42,904 bases of DNA, taken from positions 1 through 42,904 of the forward strand of contig JADLFX010000117.1 in NCBI GenBank assembly GCA_020849665.1. The letters run 5' to 3'. Position numbers and translations under genes: made by a program. Positions 1 to 6,602 of this stretch are shown piece after piece (the first letter of the stretch is position 1; each line of letters opens with the position of its first letter). The notes under the pieces are model-generated. The model worked only from the letters and a program-made list of their open reading frames with translations, made no database searches and had not been told where the DNA came from. The stretch is from Planctomycetota bacterium (GTDB lineage Bacteria; Planctomycetota; UBA1135; UBA2386).

Positions 1-261
1 ATGCCGGCACGAGCGGCCGCGGTAGTCGGAGCGCTCCAGTCGCCAGCGTCACGGGTCACGGGGCAACCCTCCAGGAGCCGCAGCGCCCCGTTCGGTCGGG
101 CAGAAAACCCGGGCACACCGCGCTGCGGACATCCCCATATCCACTACCGGCCTCCCAAGGACCCCCTAAGTCCCTACCCCCCAGGCTCTTACGTGCGGCT
201 CGGGTCACGGCGCACCGTCCAGGCGGATGGCCTCGCGCTCGGCGGTGGGGCAGTCGGTCCA
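1..261. other. No convincing gene; left part of element non-coding region
   Basis: Both strands carry open frames here, but none looks like protein: they are rich in Arg, Pro and Gly, have no recognisable motif, and run through the repeat block that follows. No ribosome binding site stands out. A lone GGCCTCCCA at about 151-159 resembles the iteron-like boxes further right. This is the region beyond the 3' end of the primase gene. Confidence 0.4.
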
Positions 262-378
262 CCTCCCAGCTATGGGAGGCGCGGGAGGCCGCGGGAGGCC
301 TTTCCCGGGAAGTTCCTTTTATAGATTCCCTCACGAGGCGACCGCGAAAAAGCCTCCCGCGGCCTCCCATGCCTCCCG
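262..378. repeat. Inverted cluster of GGGAGGC iteron-like repeats, candidate replication origin
   Basis: Three GGGAGGC boxes occur at about 274-299, spaced 9 and 10 bases apart. Three inverted copies (GCCTCCC) occur at 352-378 with matching spacing, so the two arms pair over about 24 of 26 positions. Between them lie the palindrome TTCCCGGGAA (302-311) and an AT-rich patch around 312-326. A small hairpin of the same box (CCTCCCA/TGGGAGG) sits at 262-279. Iterons next to an AT-rich core and a P4-type primase-helicase gene are what one expects of a replication origin, because P4 alpha protein binds such repeats. A transcription-termination or regulatory role for the long hairpin cannot be excluded. 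Confidence 0.5.
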
Positions 379-383
379 TTGGG

Positions 384-2030
384 TCAGACTCCATAGCGAC
401 GGTCCTCCCTCGAGTCGGGCACCAGGTCGATGCCCTGCCAGAACACGTTCGAGGCCTTCACCTTCTCGAAGCCTCTCTCTTCCAACGCGGTGGCGAACGC
501 ATTGGCGGACAGGAGCCTTTCGCCGTTCGCCTCCACGTGCGCTTTGTAGCTCGCGTAGAGGATCGAACTCTTGCAGCTCGCGGCCGGGGTGATCGTGCAC
601 TTCTCGGCGATCCACCGACCTAGCACGTCCTGGGACTCGCGGTAGCCCTCGGTGGCGGTGGTGACGGCCGCACACTCGGGCAGGCGCCCACGGTCCAGGA
701 AGCGCCGCGCGCCCTCCACGATCCACTTGAGAATCCCGCTGGCCTCCTTCTCCAACTTCGAGGGTAACGCCGCGTCCTCCTCGGCCTTGGGGATTGCGAC
801 CGTGAAGGGAAGGAGCCTCAGACGGCGCCATACGCCGTGATCGGTGCCGCGCACGATCGGCTTGTGATTCGTCAGGAGGACCAGCTTGTGCGTCGGGCGG
901 AATGTGTAGAAGTCCCTCCCGCACTTCCGGGCCGATATCACGTCTCCGCCGCTCAGTCCCTTGATGACGGGCTCATTCAAGCGCCCCCCTTCCTCGGTCT
1001 CGGCGGCCACGGCGAGGCGGATACCCTCCAGCTCGGTGCGCTCCGTTGGGTGGCGATCGCCGCGAGACGCCATCAGCAGCTCGGCGGGCACCGCTTTGGC
1101 GTAGTCGCCAAGAACACTTTGGACGGCCCCGATGAACGTGCTCTTGCCGTTCGATCCGTTGCCCCACAGGATCGGCACAACATGATCCAGAACTAGGCCG
1201 GTGGCGCCGTAGCCGATCATCTCCTTCAACCAGGAACGCACTTCGGCGTCCGGTAGGATGCGCTCCAGCATCGCGTGCCATAGGGGCGCCTGGGCCTCCG
1301 GGTCGTAGACGGCCGGCGCCAGCTTGGTGATTAGGTGCGCGCGGTCATGCGCCAGTAGCGTGCCGCTCCGCAAGTCCAGCGTGCCGTTCTTGACGGTCAG
1401 CAGGTGGGGGTTTGCGTCCAGGTCGGAAGGGCGGAACGCCAGGCGCTCCTCGCTGGCGGCCAGTGTGACCATGGCCCCGATACGTTCCCGCGTGGCCGAC
1501 CTCAGCGCGTGCCGGGCCAGTTCCCGCATGGTCGGATCGTTTGGGTTCGCTGCGGACTCGCGGAGCATGTCGCCCACGAGCAACTTCGCGCGGCGTGTCA
1601 CTTCTCCGGTGCAGTCCTCGGCCCATCGGCGACCGTCCCACGTGAACCAGCCGCGGCCGTGCACGTGGATGCAGTCCGTGCCGTGCTGCTCGGCCAGTGC
1701 CCGGGCATTGCCTAGATCCGTGAAACGGAGCGCGCTAGGTGTCACTTCGCGTTCGGTTCTCGGGGCGGCCGCGGGTTCGGTGGTGCTCGGCACGGCCAGC
1801 AGGATGCGTTCCTCTAGCTCGCCCTCGTGCCCCTTGAGGGACGGGGCCAGCTCGGTGCAGCGGCGCACAATGCGCTGGCGCACCTTGGCGTTGGCCGGGT
1901 TGCCGGTGTCGCGGTGGAGTAGCAGACCGTTGTGGGCCACGGCGACCTCCCAGGACATGCGGCCGATGCGCGTGGCCGTCACGGCGACTTCACCATTGAG
2001 CGGGGCTCCAGTCCCATCGGCCGCGGTCAT
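384..2030 (-). CDS. P4/D5-family phage or plasmid primase-helicase
   Basis: A 548-residue protein of the TIGR01613 type, which opens and primes the element's origin. A D5_N-like region covers about residues 105-270, followed by a superfamily 3 helicase core with Walker A GNGSNGKST at residues 290-298 and the typical acidic and Arg-rich motifs downstream (RPTHKLVLLTNH, GVWRRLRLLPF). The ATG at 2030 is preferred over an upstream in-frame start because GGAGAGG precedes it and it overlaps the stop of the upstream gene as ATGA, implying translational coupling. The first 80 residues hold an extra small domain that also occurs in the upstream neighbour. Priming activity itself is not evident from a motif. 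Confidence 0.88.
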   Translation of the reverse strand: MTAADGTGAPLNGEVAVTATRIGRMSWEVAVAHNGLLLHRDTGNPANAKVRQRIVRRCTELAPSLKGHEGELEERILLAVPSTTEPAAAPRTEREVTPSALRFTDLGNARALAEQHGTDCIHVHGRGWFTWDGRRWAEDCTGEVTRRAKLLVGDMLRESAANPNDPTMRELARHALRSATRERIGAMVTLAASEERLAFRPSDLDANPHLLTVKNGTLDLRSGTLLAHDRAHLITKLAPAVYDPEAQAPLWHAMLERILPDAEVRSWLKEMIGYGATGLVLDHVVPILWGNGSNGKSTFIGAVQSVLGDYAKAVPAELLMASRGDRHPTERTELEGIRLAVAAETEEGGRLNEPVIKGLSGGDVISARKCGRDFYTFRPTHKLVLLTNHKPIVRGTDHGVWRRLRLLPFTVAIPKAEEDAALPSKLEKEASGILKWIVEGARRFLDRGRLPECAAVTTATEGYRESQDVLGRWIAEKCTITPAASCKSSILYASYKAHVEANGERLLSANAFATALEERGFEKVKASNVFWQGIDLVPDSREDRRYGV

Positions 2031-2458
2031 GGTGCCACCTCTCCGCGCAGGGCTTGAGCCTCGGCGTATGCGCGCTCGACCCCGCACCGGACGGTGAGGA
2101 TCTGCACCAGCCGCTCCTCGTGTTCGCGCAGGTCGGGCCGCAGCTCCAGGAAGTCGCGCACCAGGCCGGCGCGTGCCTCTGCGGAGTCGTTGATCGTGTC
2201 GGCGTAGACGAAGGTGTCGCCCACGACTACGCGGACGTGCAGGAGTCCGTCGGCCAGCAGGACCACGGAGTAGCCGATCGGGGCCAGCGGATCGCGTGCC
2301 GGCACCGGGGGCAGCGGAACGCCGTCCTTCCCCAGCAGCAGGACGCGGGGCTTGGAGTCGGTCGCGGGGCGTGTAGACTCCTCTTCGTCCGGGACATCTA
2401 CACCGGGTCGGCGGCTTGCGGTTGCCGGCCCGGATTCATTTCCGGCGTGCTTGTTCAC
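2027..2458 (-). CDS. Small protein sharing a domain with the primase N terminus
   Basis: A 143-residue soluble protein of unknown function. The first 55 residues are charged and Pro-rich, probably disordered. Residues 60-122 form a compact domain with the pattern ELxPxLxxHExxLxxxIL near its end, which closely parallels residues 24-80 of the primase encoded just downstream. This suggests duplication of one domain, perhaps a partner-binding or DNA-binding unit of the replication complex; that role is inferred. The start is a GTG at 2458 that overlaps the stop of the HTH gene as GTGA, and its own stop overlaps the primase start as ATGA. The three genes are therefore likely to be co-translated. 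Confidence 0.65.
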   Translation of the reverse strand: MNKHAGNESGPATASRRPGVDVPDEEESTRPATDSKPRVLLLGKDGVPLPPVPARDPLAPIGYSVVLLADGLLHVRVVVGDTFVYADTINDSAEARAGLVRDFLELRPDLREHEERLVQILTVRCGVERAYAEAQALRGEVAP

Positions 2459-2664
2459 GACCGGACCTCGGCCTGCCGCTCCAGCCAGCGCAGCAGGGCG
2501 TCGCGCGGGAACAGCAGTCGACGGCCCACGCGCACGACGGGCAGCGCGCGGCGGTTGGCGAGGCTCCAGATCGTGCGGGGGCTCAGGCCCAGCGCGGCGG
2601 CGGCCTCCCGCAGTGTGAGTGCCAGCGCTTCGGTGCGCGGCGCGGTCGGTGTTGAGGTATCCAT
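2455..2664 (-). CDS. Excisionase-like helix-turn-helix protein
   Basis: A 69-residue DNA-binding protein of the MerR-like excisionase (HTH_17) family. The motif LTLREAAAALGLSPRTIWSL is followed by RRALPVVRVGRRLLFPRDAL and a WLE tail, which is the classic layout of these small proteins. They bend DNA at attachment sites or act as repressors. The ATG at 2664 starts the protein just before the conserved domain; an upstream in-frame GTG/ATG would add about 14 residues of unconvincing sequence. Directly upstream lie three GTCCTAG boxes that could be its operator. It is the first gene of the coupled set with the small protein and the primase. Confidence 0.8.
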   Translation of the reverse strand: MDTSTPTAPRTEALALTLREAAAALGLSPRTIWSLANRRALPVVRVGRRLLFPRDALLRWLERQAEVRS

Positions 2665-2714
2665 GCGTCGGGGTGCGTCATAGACACCCGACCGCCCGAC
2701 CCGCAATCCGGACG

Positions 2715-2749
2715 AACTAGGACATTTTCGTCCTAGTAGCGTCCTAGTT
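2715..2749 (-). promoter_or_regulatory. GTCCTAG repeat cluster, candidate operator of the HTH-primase operon
   Basis: AACTAGGAC at 2715-2723 and GTCCTAGTT at 2741-2749 form a perfect 9-base inverted repeat. A further GTCCTAG lies between them at 2730-2736. The cluster sits just upstream of the excisionase-like gene and overlaps the last codons of the winged-helix gene. The arrangement fits a repressor or excisionase binding region controlling the leftward operon. Which protein binds is inferred. Confidence 0.5.
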
Positions 2750-3400
2750 GTCAGCTAGCAACGCCCGGCCCGTCTCGGTCAACGCGCGCCGTGCGGCGGC
2801 CCCCTTGCCCAGGGTCTCGACCAGCCCGTGCTTCCCAAGGTCGGCCAGCACGCGGCGGAAGGTCCGGTCCGTCTTGTTCAAGGATGCCTTCAAGTCGGCC
2901 ATCCGCTTGGGACCGGCGTCCAGTGCGCGCAGGACCTCGGCGGCCAGTGCCTCGCTTTGGATCCGGGGGCGAAGGGCTTGGATGCTCTCCAGGAGCCGGT
3001 CGGCCTGCGCCGCGGGCGCGGCGGTCGCGGGCGGTGCCACGCGCTCCAGCACGTGCTCCAGGATCTCGATAGTCGCGCCCACGTCGGCCTCCGCCAGCGG
3101 CCAGTTCGGCCCCCACCAGCTCTCGGTCCGCCTCACAATCGCGCGCAGGGCCTCCAGGCGGCCCGGGGCGAAGCGCGCCAGCTCGGGCGTCCGGGTGAAC
3201 ACCAACCGGGACAGGGCGTCACTGGCGGCCCGTCGGTGGGGCCCCTCGGCCCGCTCTACGTCTCGGCCGTCAAGAACCAGGTGCCCCCCCTCCGGCCCCT
3301 CGTGGATCAGCGGTGTCAGGAACTCGATCCCCCGCACCGGCAGGGCGCGCAGCGCGGCCAGTAGGGTCTCGACCTCGTTCTTGAACTCGTCCACGGTCAA
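2744..3400 (-). CDS. Winged-helix (MarR-like) protein of the element
   Basis: A 218-residue protein that I do not recognise as a named family. Residues 1-125 are mixed helical sequence, and 126-150 are an Ala-rich linker. Residues about 160-218 resemble a winged helix: ALDAGPKRMADLKASLNKTD, a recognition helix RTFRRVLADLGKHGLVE, then a short basic wing and the ending LTETGRALLADN typical of MarR-like regulators. It lies between the attachment site and the excisionase-like gene, so it may regulate the element or respond to an unknown ligand through its N-terminal domain. The start is a TTG at 3400 with purine-rich sequence upstream; a GTG at 3394 is equally possible. Confidence 0.6.
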   Translation of the reverse strand: MTVDEFKNEVETLLAALRALPVRGIEFLTPLIHEGPEGGHLVLDGRDVERAEGPHRRAASDALSRLVFTRTPELARFAPGRLEALRAIVRRTESWWGPNWPLAEADVGATIEILEHVLERVAPPATAAPAAQADRLLESIQALRPRIQSEALAAEVLRALDAGPKRMADLKASLNKTDRTFRRVLADLGKHGLVETLGKGAAARRALTETGRALLADN

Positions 3401-3508
3401 CCTCGCTCCAACCTCTCAGAAGGAAGTCGCCGCCGGGGCCGGGGAGGTTGAAACCCACGCGCGGGAGCTACCCGTGCGCTGCCCCGACGGCGTTGTTGTT
3501 CTACATCG

Positions 3509-3757
3509 TCATGCCCGGACCAGCCCCAGGATGCGCTTCCGGGTGCCCTCGGGCAGGTGCGGCCACGCGGCCGCGACCTCGGCCAGCTCCTCGGAAGTGT
3601 CAGCAGTAGTGCGAGCAGTTGGAGCGCGGCTCGGTTCCGCGCCTTGCGAGCCGGTGCGATGGCCGATGGTCGATCCCGCAGAGCGCGGCGGATCCAACTC
3701 CTTGGCGCCTTCGCCCTTGCGCGTCGCGTTGCCGTCCGTTGCGTTGTCATGCGACAA
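3509..3757 (-). CDS. Short reading frame next to the attachment core, possibly a split gene end
   Basis: The last 28 residues before the stop at 3509 look like genuine protein (SEELAEVAAAWPHLPEG followed by a basic helix). I associate similar tails with integrases or small proteins of planctomycete elements. There is no in-frame ATG: a TTG at about 3757 is the only plausible local start. The frame stays open rightwards through the tRNA fragment, where it reads WHTGLEPATPRVT, a well-known artefact of reading a tRNA backwards. In the excised circle this frame would continue into the other end of the element. It may therefore be the C-terminal end of a gene that spans the attachment site. It could also be nothing more than an open frame. 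Confidence 0.3.
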   Translation of the reverse strand: MSHDNATDGNATRKGEGAKELDPPRSAGSTIGHRTGSQGAEPSRAPTARTTADTSEELAEVAAAWPHLPEGTRKRILGLVRA

Positions 3758-3792
3758 CGTGGGCAAGTCGGGCGTTGCTCCCTGACAATAGC

Positions 3793-3837
3793 CTGTGACT
3801 CTGGGGGTCGCCGGTTCAAGTCCGGTATGCCACCCCA
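3793..3837 (+). tRNA. 3' half of tRNA-His (attachment-site fragment, not a functional tRNA)
   Basis: Reading the plus strand, the sequence gives the anticodon loop CTGTGAC (GTG, His), the 3' anticodon-stem strand TCTGG, a variable loop, a T arm (GCCGG TTCAAGT CCGGT), the acceptor strand ATGCCAC, discriminator C and an encoded CCA. A C discriminator fits tRNA-His. The expected 5' half is absent: the bases before the anticodon loop (ATAGC) cannot pair with TCTGG, and no D arm or GTGGCAT acceptor strand is present at the right distance. This is the scar left when an element integrates into the 3' half of a tRNA gene. Confidence 0.72.
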
Positions 3838-3861
3838 ACTTTCCCGCGCCCGCCGCGCGGT

Positions 3862-4809
3862 TCAGGGTTCCTGGCGGCGCAGCCATGCGTCGAGCTGCGC
3901 GTAGAGGCCCGGGCTGCCGCCCACGCCGAGGTCGAGGTCGCCGGGGAAGCCCACGTGCCCGCCGCGGCGCGCCGTGCTCACGCGCAGCAGACCGTGCCGG
4001 GGAGGCAGCCAGGGCAGCACCGCGGCACTGGCGACCATCGGGTCGTCCGGGGCATTCACCAGCAGCGCCGGCACGTGCAGGTGCGGCAGGTGCGGCGCCA
4101 CGGACATCGACTCGTAGTAGTGCTGGGCGTCGGCGAATCCGTAGCGCGGCACCACGGTGAGCTCGTCCAGCTCCTGCACGGTGCGGGCCCGCGCCACCCG
4201 GTCCTGGGGCGTCGGCACGTCCGAGCGGCGTGCCACGGCCGCATACACCGCCTTGCAGCCGCGCAGGACGTGGCGCCGGTAGAGCAGGGCGCGCGGGCTG
4301 TCGATGGCGGCCCGCGCCGTAGGCAGATGCAGGGGCGCGCACACCGCGACCACCGAGCGCACGCGCGGGTGCGCGGTCTCGCGGGCGACGTGCAGCGCGA
4401 TGTGGCCGCCGATCGAGAAGCCCACCACGTGCAGGTGGTGGTGGTGCGCCAGCGTGGGGCTGGCCAGGGCGGCGTGTACGTCGACGCTGCTCGCGCCGTG
4501 GTAGAAGTCGATCCCGGCGAGGTCCGCACCGCGCAGGGCGAGGTTGAGCACCGACCAGCCGCGCCGCGCGAACTCCAGCTCGGCCTCGCGGACGTAGAAG
4601 CTCTCGGGGCCGCCGCCGAGGCCGTGTACCAGCACGATGGCCCGCTCCCGCTCGGCGCTCTCGCGCCAGCGCCCGCTGAGCGGCACGCGGCCCTTCACCT
4701 CGTCGACCACCTCTCCCTCCCAGCGGGTCGCCGGCGGGGCGGCGCGCAGGCCGACCTGTCCGCGCAGGTAGGGGTAGAGCGTCCAGAAGTGGCCGGAGAA
4801 TCGGACCAT
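3862..4809 (-). CDS. Alpha/beta hydrolase, YheT-like
   Basis: A 315-residue hydrolase of the YheT/COG0429 group, enzymes thought to act on lipid or small esters; the substrate is unknown. Visible elements are the oxyanion region VLVHGLGGGPES, the nucleophile elbow GFSIGG (Ser), the acidic residue in NAPDDPMV and the catalytic His in GGHVGF, so the triad is complete. There is no signal peptide, so it is probably cytoplasmic. The ATG at 4809 begins just before the conserved sequence; a GTG at 4857 would add 16 residues without a clear ribosome site. It is the first chromosomal gene beyond the attachment fragment and stands alone on its strand next to the methyltransferase. Confidence 0.82.
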   Translation of the reverse strand: MVRFSGHFWTLYPYLRGQVGLRAAPPATRWEGEVVDEVKGRVPLSGRWRESAERERAIVLVHGLGGGPESFYVREAELEFARRGWSVLNLALRGADLAGIDFYHGASSVDVHAALASPTLAHHHHLHVVGFSIGGHIALHVARETAHPRVRSVVAVCAPLHLPTARAAIDSPRALLYRRHVLRGCKAVYAAVARRSDVPTPQDRVARARTVQELDELTVVPRYGFADAQHYYESMSVAPHLPHLHVPALLVNAPDDPMVASAAVLPWLPPRHGLLRVSTARRGGHVGFPGDLDLGVGGSPGLYAQLDAWLRRQEP

Positions 4810-5124
4810 GGCAGTGGACGCGGCCCGGGGCCGGAACTGCGGCCGTCCCCGTGGCACGCGCTGCCAAGACTATCCCGCTCGCGGAAGGAGGTTGCCTGAT
4901 CGGGGGGCCGGGAGCGGTGCATCCGGCACCGGAGCACCGACGCCAGCGCTGCCCGCCCCTTGCCGTCGAACCTGACCAGCGAGCGCCGGCGGCAGCCACG
5001 GGCGGGATGTGGGCGTGCTCGTGCGCTCCCAGACCGGGTGCCCGTGCAGACCTCGGTGGCCAGTGTCCTGCGGTCGGACTCCGAGGGGTGCCGCGTCCGG
5101 TCCCCAGGACCCGGCGCGGGCGGC
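4810..5124. other. Intergenic stretch without a recognisable gene
   Basis: About 315 bases separate the hydrolase start from the methyltransferase stop. Open frames are present on both strands but show only Arg/Pro/Ala-rich sequence and no family motif. A GGAAGGAGG at about 4880-4888 resembles a ribosome site but is not followed by a credible coding start. It presumably holds the promoter of the hydrolase gene and the 3' end of the methyltransferase transcript. Confidence 0.4.
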
Positions 5125-5943
5125 TCAGCGCGCCACCGCCGCCACCTGGAGATGGCCGGCCAGTCCGAACCAGTGGGGCAGGCCATGCACCGACTCCTCG
5201 GCGTCCAGGAGCTGGCGCCGCGCCTCCGCATCCTCGAGCCACGCCTCGTTGTGGCGCTGGACCAGGCAGGTCTTGGCGATCCAGGAATGCACGGCGAAGC
5301 CGGCCCGCTCCAGGAGGCCGTGCAGCTCGTCGCGGTCGAACATCTTCATGCCGAACACCTCCTCCTGGCGCTGGGCGCGCCACCGGGTCCGCCCGGTGCG
5401 CAGCAGCTCCAGCGCTGCCGCCGGCGAGGGTTCGTCGAGCAGGGTGCGCACTCCGGCCACGCGGTTGTCGACCGAGAGGACCAGGCCGGCGCCGGGGCGG
5501 AGCACTCGGCGCAGCTCCGCGAGGGCGCGGCGCGGGTCCGCGCAGAACGAGAGCGGGTCGCCCTGGCCGGTGGCGAAGTCGAGCGATCCGTCGGCGAGCT
5601 CGCGCAGGTCCTCCATCTCGCCCTGCAGGAAGCGCGCCTCCACCGCGCGCGGGCCGACTGCCTCCAGCGCGGCGCGGGAGGCTTCCAGCATCTTGGGGCT
5701 GGGGTCGAGGAACACCGTGTGCAGGCCGGCCTTCACCAGGCGCACGCCGAACCAGCCCGTGCCGCAGCCGAGGTCGGCGCCGTGCGCGGGGCGATGCGTG
5801 GGCAGATGGGGCTTGAGGTGCCGCCACGACACCTCGCGGTAGAAGCGCCAGTAGGCCGAGTCGTAGATCTGGTCGTAGCGTCCAGCGACGCGGTCGTGGT
5901 ACCGGCGGTTGCCTCGGTCGACCATGGGGTCCTCGCCGCGCAT
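5125..5943 (-). CDS. Class I SAM-dependent methyltransferase
   Basis: A 272-residue cytoplasmic enzyme with the Rossmann-like methyltransferase fold (Methyltransf_11/25 type). Motif I is DLGCGTGWFG near residue 57, motif II includes VFLDPSPKML, motif III GEMEDLRELADGSLDFATG, and the post-core region ends in an aromatic-rich segment (LPHWFGLAGH). The N-terminal pattern YHDRVAGRYDQIYD is typical of small-molecule or quinone-type methyltransferases, but the substrate cannot be told. The ATG at 5943 is used; a second ATG six codons later is possible. The gene is divergent from the bPH2 pair, with 83 bases between them. Confidence 0.8.
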   Translation of the reverse strand: MRGEDPMVDRGNRRYHDRVAGRYDQIYDSAYWRFYREVSWRHLKPHLPTHRPAHGADLGCGTGWFGVRLVKAGLHTVFLDPSPKMLEASRAALEAVGPRAVEARFLQGEMEDLRELADGSLDFATGQGDPLSFCADPRRALAELRRVLRPGAGLVLSVDNRVAGVRTLLDEPSPAAALELLRTGRTRWRAQRQEEVFGMKMFDRDELHGLLERAGFAVHSWIAKTCLVQRHNEAWLEDAEARRQLLDAEESVHGLPHWFGLAGHLQVAAVAR

Positions 5944-6026
5944 CGTCGCGCGGGAAGCCCGGGGCGGCGAAAAAAACCTCCCCCGGGTGTTTCATTCGCC
6001 GGCCGGGCTGCGCGAGGATCCGCCCC

Positions 6027-6602
6027 GTGTCCGAGTCCGCTCCGGGTCCCGACGTCCCGCCTCCCTCGCCGGAGCCCGCCGTTCCGCCCGCGGCCCTGCC
6101 CGCCGAGGAGCCGCCCGCCCCCGAGGCCACCGAGCGCCTCGACCAGCGCGTGGTCGTGTACTGGTACGTGACCGGGATCGTGGGGCTGGTCGTGGTGGGC
6201 GGCGTGCTGGCCACGGCCGTGTGGTTCCTGGAGCTCCGTTTCGCCGAGCTGCTCGGCCCCTGGCCGCGTGCCGTGGCCTGGCCCCTGATTGCCCTCCTCG
6301 CGCTGTGGACGCTGATCTCGCCGCCGCTGGCCTATGCCCTGTGGCGCTTCACGGTCACGGATCGGCTCCTGGTGGCGCGCAACGGGATCCTGTTCCACGA
6401 GGAGAAGGTGATCCCCATCACGCGCCTGCAGCACGTCGACCTCACCCGCGGCCCCGTGGAGCGCGTGTTCGGACTCGCCACGCTGGTCGTGTACACGGCG
6501 GGGACGATGGGAGCGTACTTTCGGCTGCCGGGGCTCGCGGCCGGGCGCGCGCGCGAGCTCCGTGACACGATCCTGGTGCGGCGCGGCGATGACGTCGTCT
6601 GA
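6027..6602 (+). CDS. Membrane protein with bacterial PH (bPH2) domain, YdbS-like
   Basis: A 191-residue inner-membrane protein. A Pro/Glu-rich N-terminal tail (residues 1-38) is followed by two membrane helices at about 44-66 and 80-102 and then a bPH2/DUF304 domain (FTVTDRLLVARNGILFHEEK, PITRLQHVDLTRGPVERVFGL). This is the layout of Bacillus YdbS. The start is GTG at 6027, preceded by GAGGA. Its end overlaps the next gene by 14 bases, and that neighbour is YdbT-like. The pair therefore probably forms a complex; the Bacillus homologues have been linked to resistance to an antimicrobial peptide. Function in this organism is inferred only from that pairing. Confidence 0.8.
   Translation: MSESAPGPDVPPPSPEPAVPPAALPAEEPPAPEATERLDQRVVVYWYVTGIVGLVVVGGVLATAVWFLELRFAELLGPWPRAVAWPLIALLALWTLISPPLAYALWRFTVTDRLLVARNGILFHEEKVIPITRLQHVDLTRGPVERVFGLATLVVYTAGTMGAYFRLPGLAAGRARELRDTILVRRGDDVV

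Larger units (their letters stand above)
1..3837. mobile_element. Right end of an integrated element at tRNA-His
   Basis: This stretch looks like the terminal part of an integrative element (satellite, defective prophage or integrative plasmid). It holds a P4/D5-type primase-helicase, an excisionase-like HTH protein, a winged-helix protein and a short unknown protein, all on the minus strand, and it stops at the 3' half of a tRNA-His gene. The base composition looks slightly less GC-rich than the flanking chromosome, and an AT-rich patch lies near 312-326. In a standard tRNA integration the intact tRNA gene is rebuilt at the far (left) end and only the 3' fragment is duplicated here. That is inferred, because the left end and the integrase lie outside the window. 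Confidence 0.7.

Noticed and set aside
3761..3837. An intact tRNA gene
   Set aside because: No D arm, the 5' anticodon strand does not pair, and the candidate acceptor GTGGGCA mismatches the 3' strand at three of seven positions and lies too close.
3509..6214. A 900-residue open frame covering the element end, hydrolase and methyltransferase
   Set aside because: It is a shadow frame of the two recognisable genes at high GC: Arg/Pro/Ala-rich with no domain, and only its last residues look like protein.
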